NCBI GenBank assembly: GCA_026214975.1
Contig: CM047809.1
Span: 25,146,241-25,210,240 of the forward strand
Source: Gentiana macrophylla
Lineage: Eukaryota > Streptophyta > Magnoliopsida > Gentianales > Gentianaceae
Direction: 5' to 3'
Length of the DNA stretch: 64,000 nt
Shown: piece by piece, positions 1-10,268 of the stretch
How positions within the stretch are numbered: position 1 is the stretch's first letter
How the letters are laid out: every line of letters begins with the position of its first letter
Notes under the pieces: generated by a model
What the model was told of the DNA's origin: nothing
Seen by the model: the letters and a program-made list of their open reading frames with translations, nothing else
The model's database searches: none
Translations under genes and position numbers: made by a program

Positions 1-970
1 TGTCAAATGACTGGTAAAATTTCAAAACGGAACGATATGCCACTGTATAGTGTCCTTGAGGTGGAACTGTTTGATGTATAGAAATTGATTTTGTTTGGCC
101 TTTTACATTGTCAAAATCTAATCGTTACATCCTGGTATCAGTCGACTATGTTTCCAAATGGGTGGAGGCTGTGGCCTCACTTACCAACGATGCCAGGGTT
201 GTCCTGAGATTCCTTAAGAAGAATATTTTGACAAGGTTTGGGGTACCAAGAGCCATGATTAGTGACGGAGGAAGCCATTCCTGTAATAGGTTGTTTGAGA
301 AATTGATGATGAAGTATGGGGTGTGACATAAGATTGTAGCAGCATATCACCCCCAAACAAGTGGACAAGTGGAGGTTATGAATAGAGAAATAAAGAAGAT
401 TTTGGTGAAGACTGTGAATCCCACGAGGAAGGACCAGTGTTTGAAATTAGATGACACTCTTTGGATGTATAGAACAACGTATTGGACCATCATTGGAATG
501 TCACCGTGTATTATAACGTGTGGGAAAGCGTGTCATTTACCGGTTGAACTAGAGCATCGTTCCATCTGGGCTACTCGGTTCTTAAACTTGGATGAAAGTT
601 TAGCCGGAGAAAATAGGTTATAGGAATTGAATAAACTGAAAGAGTTCAGATTGCAAGCATATGAGAATGCGAAGATTTATAAGGAACGCAACGAAATGCC
701 AACATGATAAGAGGATTATGAACCGCACCTTCAAAGTTGGAGATAAGGTGTTGGTATACACCCGCGCGACTTCGACTCTTTCGGGGAAGTTGAAGTCTCG
801 ATGGTTTGGACCATATGTCGTTACAAAAGTCTTTAATTCAGTGCATGTGAGGTAAAAGATGAACACTCTGAGGATTTACACAATGTACGGCTACAAGCTG
901 AAGCATTACCTAGAGCGTAATTATGACACCGAAGTGGAAGTCTTTATGTTGGACGACCCGATATACGAGT
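1..970 (+). pseudogene. Athila-like Ty3/gypsy integrase, 3' part of pol, broken
   Basis: Encodes the C-terminal part of a gypsy polyprotein, the integrase that would insert element cDNA into chromosomes. Visible in order: the end of the zinc-binding region (CQMTGKISKRNDMP near base 1), the core with Asp in SVDYVSKW, Asp in ISDGGSH and Glu in [16 protein letters not shown], then the C-terminal segment with FKVGDKVLVY and GKLKSRWFGPYVV. The phrases [19 protein letters not shown] and KIYKERN are typical of Athila-type plant elements (recognised by eye). It is dead: stops interrupt it near 89 (in place of Trp), at 324-326, near 623 and near 708, with frame changes. The rest of pol lies before the window. 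Next on the right are its 3' tail and 3' LTR. Confidence 0.9.
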
Positions 971-2333
971 AATGGAGCTTTATGAGTACAATCGAGCTGG
1001 CGACTATAAACTTAGAACTACTTCTGATAAACCCTTATTTATTATTTTGTTTTTGATTGAGTCAATAAAGTAGCATGACAACCGAGAAGGTCTTTTTCAT
1101 CACATAGATCTTTTGTCATCTGCCTTTAGATCTATATGGTTTTTTACTTAGCGATTCTCATGTGATACCCTCGTAAAATTTTCGTGTCATGCTTAGGTTG
1201 TTAAAGAATAAAGTGGCATAAACAGTTTTTCCGCATTCCTTAGCTCTGCACAATTACCTCCACCTTATTTTATTATTTCCCTTCACATGTTACTCAATGT
1301 TCTTAGAAGTGTTTAAAAAGCTGGTGATTACGTGGAAGTTGGATGACCTAGGAGCTGATACACAACAGTGATGCTCTACAGTTTAGTACGTGACTCGGAC
1401 AGAACTAAGTACATTTTCTATTTCCTACTTTATTATTAGTCATTGGGGACAATGCCTATAATCAGTGGGGTGTAGTAGGCCTTAGCTTGAAATTGAAAAT
1501 TTTAAACTGAAAAAGGCAATAATTTTGAAGTTTTGAAAATTTTACACTATTTTTAGCTTGCCTATTGAAAAGGTGCCCAAGAATGATTTGAAGCTAGCTA
1601 TTGCATCTTCAATTTGGTATAGAAGACTGAGCATATGTTCTGTTTCATGAAATAGTTACTTATTAATTGTTATTTTACCACTGCATTCAATAATTTGACG
1701 TAATCTGAGTGAGAAGTGTTTGAGATCAGATGATGAGTTGTTTTAACCGGAAGTCGTTATTTGTCTGTGTGTATACTAACTAATTGTTGGAGGACAATGA
1801 AGCAACTTGAATACCACGAAAGGTTAAACGGGAAAAAACGGGCTTATGAGAGAGTGAGCTTTAGAGAAAATTCAGAGCGAAATCTGCCAAAAAGAAAATG
1901 AATAAATGCGAAAAGCATAAAGGTAGAAGGGAAGCAAATTCGGAGCGTAAGACACACAACCCGCACACAAAATTAAAAAATGAGGACCTTTGAGTAGTAC
2001 TCGGTCCCCAAGTCCACCCGGCTTGATTAAGGTGTCATGTTGTGTAACTAAGTCTGAAGGCAAGAAAGTGCGAGTGTATGCAAAGACAAGTTGAGATTGT
2101 GAAGTTAATATAACTTGATTCTTTTCACAAATGCACTATCACGACGATTTAACACACGACACATTGAGGCATTGGTAGGTGGTGATTAATGGGGAGCTAT
2201 GGGTTGCTACTTGACATGTGATTTTGCCTGAAATCTTTATTGAGCATATGATAGTTAGTGGGGATTGTTTATGGAGGTACATTCTTCCTTGATACTGTGC
2301 TCGAGGACGATCAAAGGGCTAGTGGAGGGTAAT
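971..2333 (+). other. Non-coding tail of the Athila-like element, with polypurine tract
   Basis: About 1.36 kb between the integrase and the 3' LTR with no reading frame I can support; the env-like ORF some Athila elements carry here is not visible. At 1442-1475 TTGGGGACAATG is followed by a G-rich AGTGGGGTG, a sequence often seen in this position in such elements. Directly before the LTR, GGACGATCAAAGGGCT and AGTGGAGGGTA (about 2306-2331) form the likely polypurine tract that primes plus-strand DNA synthesis. Confidence 0.65.
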
Positions 2334-3758
2334 TGATGACGGTTAAAATAGCATATCCTACGGCATCAGCATTCAACCTATTATGAGCTAAAAATAGTTG
2401 TTACGGCCTTTAAATGTGAACCATTTGTGTTGAATGCGATATGTTGGGTTCACGAGATGAGTTTTTGGTATTTATCATTATTATTTCGGGAATTGGTATT
2501 ATTTCGTGTTTTATTGGATTATTTTTAGGTTACGAAATTTGGGCCACGAGTTAAGGATGGATCGTGAAGCAGGCTGAACGGGCCTAGGGCATTCCAGAAC
2601 CTTCCAAGCCAAGTCGGCAGAAGAAAAAGGATGAAAATGCCCCCAACTCAATGGGAGTGGCCGCCAACCTATCGAGCCTCTCAGAACCTTCCAAAACGCA
2701 TTTTCTTGGATGTGGAGTAGTTTTTAGGGTCAACTAAGTCGGTTTTAGCACTATAAATAAGAGGCATCAGCCTCAGTTTTCAATGTACAACTTTCCACAA
2801 GACAAATACATTATATTCAATAGAAGTTCTTTTGTTCTTACATTTTCTCTATGAGTTCTAGTCACGGATCCGACAGATTCTCTGCCTAGGGAGCTATCTA
2901 CGGTGGATTTGCACTCGTCTTTAAGGGTATGATTTTCTGGCTTTCTAGATGTAGATCTGTCGTTCTTTTCTTGTGTGATTAGTATGGTTTAATTGTTTAC
3001 ATTAGTTCTACTATGTAGTAGTTAGTTTATTATACCTCATATGTGTATAGATATGAAAATTTGGGGAAAAAATCATGAAATAGATGTTGCGTTCTTCACA
3101 TCTGTGACGGTCTTTATCGCTAGATCTGAATACCTAGTAAATCCCGTTTCATGATAATCGGCGCCAGCTATGTTTGATAGACATATTTAATTTACATGTT
3201 TGTAGAAAGATCAACTATTTGCATGCCATCGTAAATTAACACGTAGGGCGACAAAGTGATGTGTTAGTTCGCACATAGTCTTGATCGATCCTTAGGAACA
3301 TGCTAGACAATCCACGATAGCTGCTTAGGGATGTTTTCGGTGTTAAGCCTAGTCCTAATTCTTATTGCATGTGGATTAATACAACCAACAAAGGAGGTTA
3401 ATTGCACATAGGCACTTACTGTCCTTTCAATGGAAGTAGCGTAATATTGGGGATTAGCACCCTTAGCTGAAAATGAATTAAAATTTACCAACGGGATTGA
3501 TACATGATATGTAGGGAATAACTAATCACTCATAGTTAGAACTAATCTATAAGAACTTATAGAAGTATAATTGTGCTTGATCTTGTTGATTTATTGTCAC
3601 CACTTTTATCCTTCTTGCTCCATAGTTGGTTGCTGGCTGCCTTTGTGACACCTAATCTGAATTAAACGTATCTTACGAGTCTCTGTGGGATTCGACCTTG
3701 ACTAGCCAGTACTCTGATAAGATATACCTAGTCCTATTTCTAGTATTTGTGCAACACA
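2334..3758 (+). repeat. 3' LTR of the Athila-like element
   Basis: About 1425 bp, starting TGATGACGGTTAAAATAGC right after a purine tract and ending near TTTGTGCAACACA. It carries a TATA box at 2751-2759 and, near its end, CTCTGTGGGATTCGACC (about 3684-3700), a phrase typical of the 3' part of Athila-like LTRs. The start matches the LTR-like block at 14719 (TGATGACGGTCAAAAT), which marks a shared family. The 5' LTR lies outside the window, so the target duplication cannot be checked; the right border could be off by a few bases. Confidence 0.75.
2751..2759 (+). promoter_or_regulatory. TATA box of the Athila-like LTR
   Basis: CTATAAATA inside the LTR, about 420 bp from its start, followed by a leader (CAATGTACAACTTTCC...). 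The position fits the U3/R border of an LTR promoter. Confidence 0.6.
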
Positions 3759-4227
3759 TGCGGATCATTTTCAAGCAAAGCTCCATCACTCCTTCCACTC
3801 ACTCTCTTAAGAAAATCTAGACTCAACATCCTAACACATACACAGACATTGATGAATGCTAATTCACAAAGCACAAGAAAATTACGCTTTTCCGACGGTC
3901 CCTAACTTCAACTCTTAGGAAGAATCCATTCGGTGCCAGAACTAAACACATCATAAACTTAATCATGGCTTGTTCATGTTCATTTAATGTTATTAGATCA
4001 AGAAACAACTTTCACACATCAACTCGGGGCTCAAAACTCATCATTTAAATAAAACAAGGGTTTGGCATGCGCTAAAACCTCTCTCAGGGCCGGCCCAATA
4101 AGGAAGCAAAGGAAGCGTGGGCTTAAGGCCCAACCATCCCGGGGGCCCGAAAATACTTGTTTTGCAAAAAAACAATAATTAATAACAATAAATATTATAT
4201 ATTCGAAATTATTTTAGTTATCTATTG

Positions 4228-4324
4228 TAGTCCAGTTGGTTAAGATGTTTTGCTCTTTCTTTAAGAGACCTGAGTTCAAGTCCCGGCAATAGCTGTTTTT
4301 TTTTTTTTTTTTTTTTTTTTTTTT
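4228..4324 (+). other. tRNA-like segment with A box, B box and T-run, inside the hAT element
   Basis: TAGTCCAGTTGG (4228-4239) resembles a Pol III A box and GAGTTCAAGTCCC (4272-4284) a B box, 33 bp apart. A run of 29 Ts (4296-4324) follows and would act as a Pol III terminator. I do not call it a tRNA gene: the arms pair poorly and no clear acceptor stem is visible. The second hAT element (18741-19130) has the same arrangement. Confidence 0.5.
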
Positions 4325-4648
4325 GACTCATTTAAAACACTTTGGGCCTTTTTCTTGTCCAGGCAACATCAGATTTTATTTTTTTTGCCTTCTTTTGACT
4401 TCTTTAAATCACTTTGGCTCTTTTTTTTTGTCCCGGCCATTCCAATTAATTTATTGATTCCTTAAACAACTTTGAGCCTTTTGAACCCTCATATATTAGA
4501 ACCCTCCAATATATATGTGGTTTTTATTGCCACCACATAATTTCTACTCACACCGTTTTTTTATTTTGTATTTATTATTCCAAATTAAATTCATTAACTC
4601 ATTTAAACATCTTTTGGTCTTTTGAACCATGATATATTAGCACCTCCA

Positions 4649-4649
<1 letters not shown>

Positions 4650-4705
<56 letters not shown>
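4650..4705. repeat. (AT)n microsatellite
   Basis: About 28 uninterrupted TA units inside the hAT element. It produces a spurious reading frame of alternating Ile and Tyr on the - strand. Confidence 0.95.
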
Positions 4706-4706
<1 letters not shown>

Positions 4707-5459
4707 TATGAACTAAAAGACCAAAATATTCTACAAAAGAGATGATTAATTTTACTATTTTATAGGTATGTTTTGAGTCTATCAATGAATTGAATTTTGT
4801 ATCTACGGATGTTAAAAATGCGATAATGAAGTAATATTTTAGAAATATGTTTTTTCAAAAACAAAAAAAAACCTTCGAACTAGAAGGCCTAATTCGCTGA
4901 TTCGCCGAAGGCCGAAAAATTTCCAGGGCCGGCCCTGACCTCTCTGATACATTCAGGATGGTTTTGGTCTACTTTTGGCACGCGTGCTGAAGGCCTTTAG
5001 CATGCACTACAAGCTTTCACTTCCGCCATTCATGATGCTTTCAAGACTATTTTGGCACGTGCTACGCCCCCTATGCGCGTGCCAAAACCTAAAAACTTCC
5101 CTAAACATCAGTTTACTGCACTTTTAAGAATTCTAACCAAATCCAAACATGTTTAACATCAAAGTACTCGGAAAAACAACAGCTAAAACCCAATTTTATC
5201 ACACCATAGCATAACACATTTCACTACCAACTATATAGCATGATTTCTAGCACCAAACAACACTAAAACTCAACCTAAACATCATTAAACCGTAATTAAA
5301 CAAAAGGAAGAGCCTCTTACTTATTATAAGAAACTTCCTATGTAAAACCTTCAAGATACTGCAGCAAAACCTTGATTCTTCAACAACAACCCTTTGTGAT
5401 CAAACCTAATTCAAGTTTGGGAACTGATGAACTAAGCTACAAACAATTGCTCCTCAAGG

Positions 5460-6280
5460 TTTGGAGGAAAAATGTTTTTTGTGGGATGAACTGATTAATT
5501 TAATCTAGGATCAGGAGGGGCTGACTTGTTTTCACGATGACTTCAATTCAGTTCGATCGTCTGATAAAAGGAAAGGCTCCGTTTTTAACCAAGCTGATGC
5601 TGCAGCTTTTAACTAATTCATTATTGATTCAGGTTTGATTCATCTAAAATGGGAAGGAGAAAATAAACTTGGTACAACAAAGCCGGCTCTAAGATGGGTA
5701 GATTAGACAGAATCCTTGTCTCTTAAGGATTTCTTCTTAAATGGGAAGATGTCGTTGTAGATGCACTTGATAGAAGGTTGTTGGACCACTGTCCTCTTCT
5801 GCTTTCTTAAAAAAAAAATTGGTCCGACTCCATTCAGAGTGTGTCATCATTGGCTAGAAAATGACGATTTAGAAGTGGTGGTGAGAAATTGTGGGCGACA
5901 GGAAGTGAGTTCTAATGTTCCAGGGATAAGAATGAAGTTGGAAGTTAAGCAATTAAAAGAAGCTGTGAATATTTGGGATAAGGGGAATTTTGGTAATTTA
6001 TCTCACCAAATTAAACAAGAGGAGAAATTGTTAGGGGGTTTAGATGTAAAAGATGAAACAAAAGAACAGGATGGGGAGGAAGAAAAGTGTAGAGCCAAAG
6101 CTGCAGATAAGTTTTTTCAACATGGCGCCCTGATGGAGAATAACCTGCGATAAAAATCAAGGATAAAGTGGCTAAAAGAAGGGGACAAATACCAAATTCT
6201 TTCACAGATGTGGTTAAGGAAGAACAAGGAAATGTGCAATGTCAGGGTTAAAGGTAAATGGAAAATGGTTAGAGGATCTC
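5460..6280 (+). pseudogene. LINE endonuclease C-terminus and linker, broken
   Basis: In the APE-type endonuclease of plant LINEs the phrase GDFN...R.S.E.KG marks the active site; here it reads HDDFNSVRSSDKRKG (about 5533-5577) with the Gly changed. It is followed by an FN.FI..SGL-like phrase, a partly frameshifted RLDRILVS (about 5703-5726) and LLDHCPLL. The linker from 5820 reads IGPTPFRVCHHWLEND and NFGNLSHQIKQEEKLL, a conserved stretch before the reverse transcriptase. Stops near 5611 and at 6151-6153, with several frame changes, make it non-functional. Confidence 0.75.
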
Positions 6281-7660
6281 GTTTTAGTCAAAGATGCGGT
6301 GCTGGGATCATTTAAAGAACTCTATTAAGAAAGTTCGATATAGACCTTTTTTTAATAGCAGTTTATTTGCAAATTATCTCAAAATCAAAGTGTTTGGCTG
6401 GAAAGAGGTATTACCGATGAAGAAATTAAGGCTTCAGTTTGGTTATGTGACGGCTCTAAGGCCGCGGGCCGTGGGCCGGATGACTTCAATTTCAATTTTT
6501 TTTTTAAAATTCTAGGAAATTCTAAACATTGATTTTTGTAAAGCCATTCATGAGTTTGAGTAAACTGCAAGATTTCAAAATGGGAGTAGCTCTTGGTTTA
6601 TATCTTTTGTGACTAAATCTTCTAATCCAGTTATCATAAAGGATTACAGACCTATTAGTTTAATCGGTTGCTACAACAAGATTGTTTTCCCTTCAAAAAA
6701 AAGATTGTTTCAATAAATTTAGAAGAAAGGATGAAAGCATCTCTTCGGTGGTTGGAAATTGTCAATCCGGGTTTATCAAAGGTCGGCAAATTCTTGATGG
6801 TGTCCTCAATCTTAATGAAGCGGTGGATTTCCTAAAAAAGAAAGGTATGGCCAGTTTTATCTTTAAAGTAGACTTTGAAAGAGCATTGATTGTCTTAATT
6901 GGACCTTTTAAAAATAATACATTGAAAAATATGGGCTTTGGTTTGAAATGAAGAAGGTGGATACAAGGTTGTATTTTTTGGCTAGAGCATCTGTTTTGGT
7001 GGGGGGAAGCCCGACTAAGGAATTCAAATTGGAACGAGGTTTAAGACATGGTGACCCGTTGTCTCCTTTCATATTCCTTGTTGCAGCTGAAGGGCTGAAT
7101 ATTCTGATGAATGAGGCAATTGCAAAAGGTAAATTCTCGGGGGTTGTTATTGGTAAGGATCGGGTTCTGATTTCACATCTTCAATATGCGGATGATACTG
7201 TTTTCTTGGGCATTTGGAGTATAGAAAATTTGAAGAATTTAAAAAGAATATTATCATGTTTTGAGAAAATCTCGGGTTTGAAAATATAGGAAAAAGCTCA
7301 TTAGCAGGAATAAAGGTACATGATGGTGATCTTGCTAATGCGGCAGAAATCTTGAACTGTAAGAAGGTTGATATTCCATTTAAATACTTGGGGTTGTGGG
7401 TGGGGCAAAACATGAAGAAAATGAAGGCTTGGGATGAAATTATTCGGAAATGCAAGGCAAAATTATGTGCTTGGAAATGGTCTTTGTTGTCGGAAGGTGG
7501 AAGACTGATTCTCATAAAAGCTGTCCTAAGTGCACTTCCGCTCTTCTTTTTCTCCGTCTACATGCCTCCCGAATGTGTGATAAAACTATTGGAAAGCGTG
7601 ACATCTTCCTTTTTTTACGGAGGGTGTGGGTCACTTAAAAAAATTTCTTGGGTTGATTGA
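6281..7660 (+). pseudogene. LINE reverse transcriptase, broken
   Basis: The polymerase of a LINE, which copies its RNA at nicked target DNA. Visible motifs: CQSGFIKGRQILDGVLNLNE (about 6759-6818), FKVDFERA (the first catalytic Asp region), GLRHGDPLSPFIF (about 7038-7076) and the catalytic YADD at 7185-7196 in HLQYADDTVF. Downstream are PFKYLGLWVG and LSEGGRLILIKAVLSALPLF, conserved after the palm in plant LINEs. The Asp pair is kept, but stops and frame shifts (6949-6951, 7287-7289, near 7658) divide it into three pieces. Neighbours are the endonuclease remnant upstream and the zinc-binding C-terminus downstream. Confidence 0.85.
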
Positions 7661-8796
7661 AAAAAAATTCAAGCTCCTAAGTCCTTGGGAGGCATTGTGG
7701 TGGGTAGATTAAGGTTGCAGAATTGGTCTTTGCTTGGTAAATGATGGTGGAGGTTCATTTCGGAACCAAGTGCTTTATGGAGGAAAGTGATTGTGTCTAT
7801 TTATGGGGTTGTGGGAGCTTGGAGTTTAGACAACAACATGAGGGGATTTGGGAGGGGGTTTGGAAAGGGGTTGTTGAGGCTGCTGATAAAATTAAGAAGG
7901 CAGGTGTAGATTTGTTGGAGTCGGAATATTGGGTGCTGGGAATCAGGGTGAGATTTTGGGAGGACATTTGGGTGGGTAATGATCCATTAAAAGGTGCTTA
8001 CCATAGACTTTATAGGATTTTATTGTGTAAAGGTGTTGATGTTCCAGGAGTAGTATATAGGGTTGGTGATAGATGTTCTTTTAATTGGGCTTGGAGCAGA
8101 AGGTTGAGGAGGTTGGGGAGGAGGAAATAAAGGAGATGGAGATTTTAATTAACTCTGTTTGTGGCAATGCAGTTTCATTGGATAAATTGAAATGAAAACT
8201 TAGTTCGAATGGCAACTTCTCGGTGGCACTTTTGAGAAAAATCTTGAATTGGATTTTTTCAAAAACTCCTTTTTGAATAGTGAGCAGACTGTCAAATGGA
8301 ATAAATTTCGACACTCGAAGGTGAATTTGTTCATGTGGAAAGCATGTCTCAAAAGGTTACCAAAAAAACCTAACCTTATACGACGTGGCGTTTCGGTTGC
8401 AGACTCTTATTGTCCGTTTTTTTTTATAAATTTGATGAAACGGTCAATCATCTTTTTTATGCTTGCAATGTGGCTCTGTGGATTTGGTCTCATATCTTTA
8501 ATTAGTGTAAGATCACGGGACTAAATGCTTTTTCGCTTCTGGATTTATGTCACGAAAGAGTTAGGATGACTTCTTGAGTTTATCCTCACACCTTGGCCGG
8601 CAATTGTCGGAATAACTGCTTGGGTTATTTGGAATACTAGAAACAAAGTTATATTTAACTTTTTTGTTTTTATCCCAGAGTCTATGTTTAGAGATGTGCA
8701 GAGAATCTCCTTCACATGGCTTTCTAATGCTAATGGTCTCAAGAAATTGGATTGGGAAGAATGGCTAGCAACCCTGTTGAATGCGGCTAGTTGAGT
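7661..8796 (+). pseudogene. LINE C-terminal region with zf-RVT-like domain, broken
   Basis: Continues the LINE polyprotein: WRFISEPSALWRKVI-like phrases after 7741, then VGDRCSFNW, then a zinc-binding reverse-transcriptase domain from about 8294 (WNKFRHSKVNLFMWKACLKR, then LPKKPNLIRRGV). The terminal part, found in another frame, contains AVIWNTRNKVIFN-like and WEEWLATLLN phrases and stops near 8794. This follows the usual order in plant LINEs lacking a fused RNase H. Frameshifts are frequent, and the second half of the Cys pattern cannot be read in one frame. Confidence 0.7.
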
Positions 8797-8830
8797 TTTG
8801 ATAAAAGGTAGTTAAATCATGAAGATTGTC

Positions 8831-9810
8831 CTTTGGAATCTCGGTAAATATCATTTTTGCATAAAATGACAAATTTATGATTTAAGCAGGCTAGAAGGAC
8901 ACTCATGATTAATAATGACAAAGAAATTGAAGTTTTAGTAATACCCCTATTTTACTACTGTTGTGTTTTTTTTTTCTTCACCTTGATTAAGGGTTACAAC
9001 CTAGTTGCATGTCTTGATATTTATTGCAGGATTTTCGGTTACGACTAAAAGATAATAATGCTTATGGTTAAAAAATAAATAATGTACTTTATTGAAGAAA
9101 AAATTAATGCATAATGCTTTTTACTGAAAATAAAATGCTATTTATATAAAGTAACAATTTTGAGTGAAGTAACAATTATAAAGTATTAATTATATCGAAA
9201 TTAAAGTAACAATTACACTTGAGATAAGTGTAACACGTTAAGTAACTACCATTAAATAACTAGTAACTACCAAGCATATATCATTTGAAATTCATATGTA
9301 AGCAGCTTTAAACTAAGATTTTTTGAAGACCATTAGACAACTTTTAGTTGTCGTAAAAGCTGGTAAAGTAGCTCTGGAGATAACTTTGTTACTGTACTTA
9401 AAAGATACATAATGATGCAAATAATTTTAACTTTTAGGGTATTCCTTTAACTTCTTCTCCTTTTTATTTATTTATTTTTTTAATTTTTTTTAAGGAACTA
9501 ACTTTAAGCTTAGCCTAACATGATCTTTTTCCAATACCTTTCTCTTTATTCTGAACGTTTTGTTACGATTCTTTTAATTTTTTAGAAAAAAACTTTTCGT
9601 GAAGACTTAAAAAACAAAATTCATCATCAGATTCTTCCTTTTGGTAACGCACGCTCTCACTTGCCTCCTACGCGTGTTTCAGCTTTATTACAATCACTTT
9701 TTATCCTGGATTTTTGGATTTTTACATTTTTATTTAAATTTCTTCATCTTCATACAAACTCAAGATGACATTGTTTTGATATTTAGTAAAAACCATGTGT
9801 GAAAGTAAAT
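8831..9810. other. AT-rich spacer, no gene seen
   Basis: About 980 bp without a supportable coding region or element border. The word AAGTAACAATT recurs three times between 9149 and 9215. Long T-rich runs lie at 9465-9495. Confidence 0.5.
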
Positions 9811-9843
9811 TTTTTTTTTGAGAAACCAAAGAATTTTAGTAAG

Positions 9844-10268
9844 TTACCAAATCCGCAAGACACGCATCGAGACATCATTCAGTGGTTGAGAACCCCAAGA
9901 CAAAACACCAAGAGAAACCAGCCTAAAAAGAAGATACGCCGGGACATTCTCCGTGTGTCTAATAAAAGAAAACCGTAGAAAAAAAAAGGCATTTCCGACA
10001 AACAGTCTTGTCTTAAACAACCTAGCGGAGAGAGGTCCTCCTCCACATGACATAGCATTTGAACACACGTCAAACAATCACTTTCCACGATCATTCGTTG
10101 TATGCCTAAGTGTTGACACTCCACCAGAGCCTGTAGAATTGGTCGCATCTCCAGCATAACCACCTCAATTCCCGGGTCGAAGTGAAACGAATACGCAGCC
10201 AGAATAGCACCCTGACCATTACGGAATATCAATCCCCAAAACATTTGGTGTGACTGAAGTATCCACAT
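9844..10268 (-). pseudogene. LINE RNase H domain, partial
   Basis: The - strand reads WGLIFRNGQGAILAAYSFHF, then EMRPILQALVECQHLGIQRM and IVESDCLTCVQML. This matches the RVT_3-type RNase H of plant LINEs: a Glu in the helix-A region (EMRPILQAL) and an Asp in ESD correspond to catalytic positions. The first catalytic Asp is not readable just before WGLIF. The domain degrades a template RNA strand. It lies at the extreme 3' end next to the short A tail, as expected. Confidence 0.75.

Larger units (their letters stand above)
4085..4937. mobile_element. Non-autonomous hAT transposon, 853 bp
   Basis: Bounded by a 12-bp terminal inverted repeat: CAGGGCCGGCCC on the left and GGGCCGGCCCTG on the right. 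The two ends are flanked by the perfect 8-bp direct repeat ACCTCTCT (4077-4084 and 4938-4945). An 8-bp target duplication and CAGGG-type ends are diagnostic of the hAT superfamily. There is no transposase, so it would have depended on one supplied in trans. Inside are a tRNA-like stretch followed by a 29-base T run and an (AT)n tract. It landed in the gypsy LTR fragment; the related LTR at 27484-29751 lacks it. Confidence 0.92.
3759..5455 (-). repeat. Fragment of a gypsy (Tekay/Del-like) LTR, split by a hAT element
   Basis: From about 3815 this matches 28440-29260 inside the complete solo LTR at 27484-29751. Shared phrases include ACAGACATTGATGAAT, CTTCAACTCTTAGGAAGAAT, CCATTCGGTGCC and TTAATGTTATTAGATC. 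The left side is cut by the Athila-like LTR and the right side by the LINE. A hAT element (4085-4937) interrupts it. No protein is encoded. Orientation is taken from the complete copy, whose - strand reads TG...GGGCGTTACA. Confidence 0.75.
5460..8830 (+). mobile_element. L1-type LINE, 5'-truncated and decayed
   Basis: A non-LTR retrotransposon read in order on the + strand: endonuclease end, reverse transcriptase, and a C-terminal zinc-binding region ending in WEEWLATLLN (about 8756-8785). ORF1 and the N-terminal half of the endonuclease are missing, as expected when target-primed reverse transcription stops early. The left border is inferred from loss of similarity to the gypsy LTR around 5455. 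No clean poly(A) tail or target duplication is visible on the right, so that border is approximate. Confidence 0.8.

Noticed and set aside
4228..4295. Possible tRNA gene
   Set aside because: Only A and B boxes are recognisable; acceptor and anticodon arms do not pair convincingly.
4603..4785. Open frame on the - strand with alternating Ile-Tyr
   Set aside because: Product of the (AT)n tract inside the hAT element.
8818..8848. MKIVLWNLG-like text resembling the start of a LINE endonuclease ORF
   Set aside because: It stops within about 17 codons and nothing endonuclease-like follows in any frame; too short to support a third LINE.
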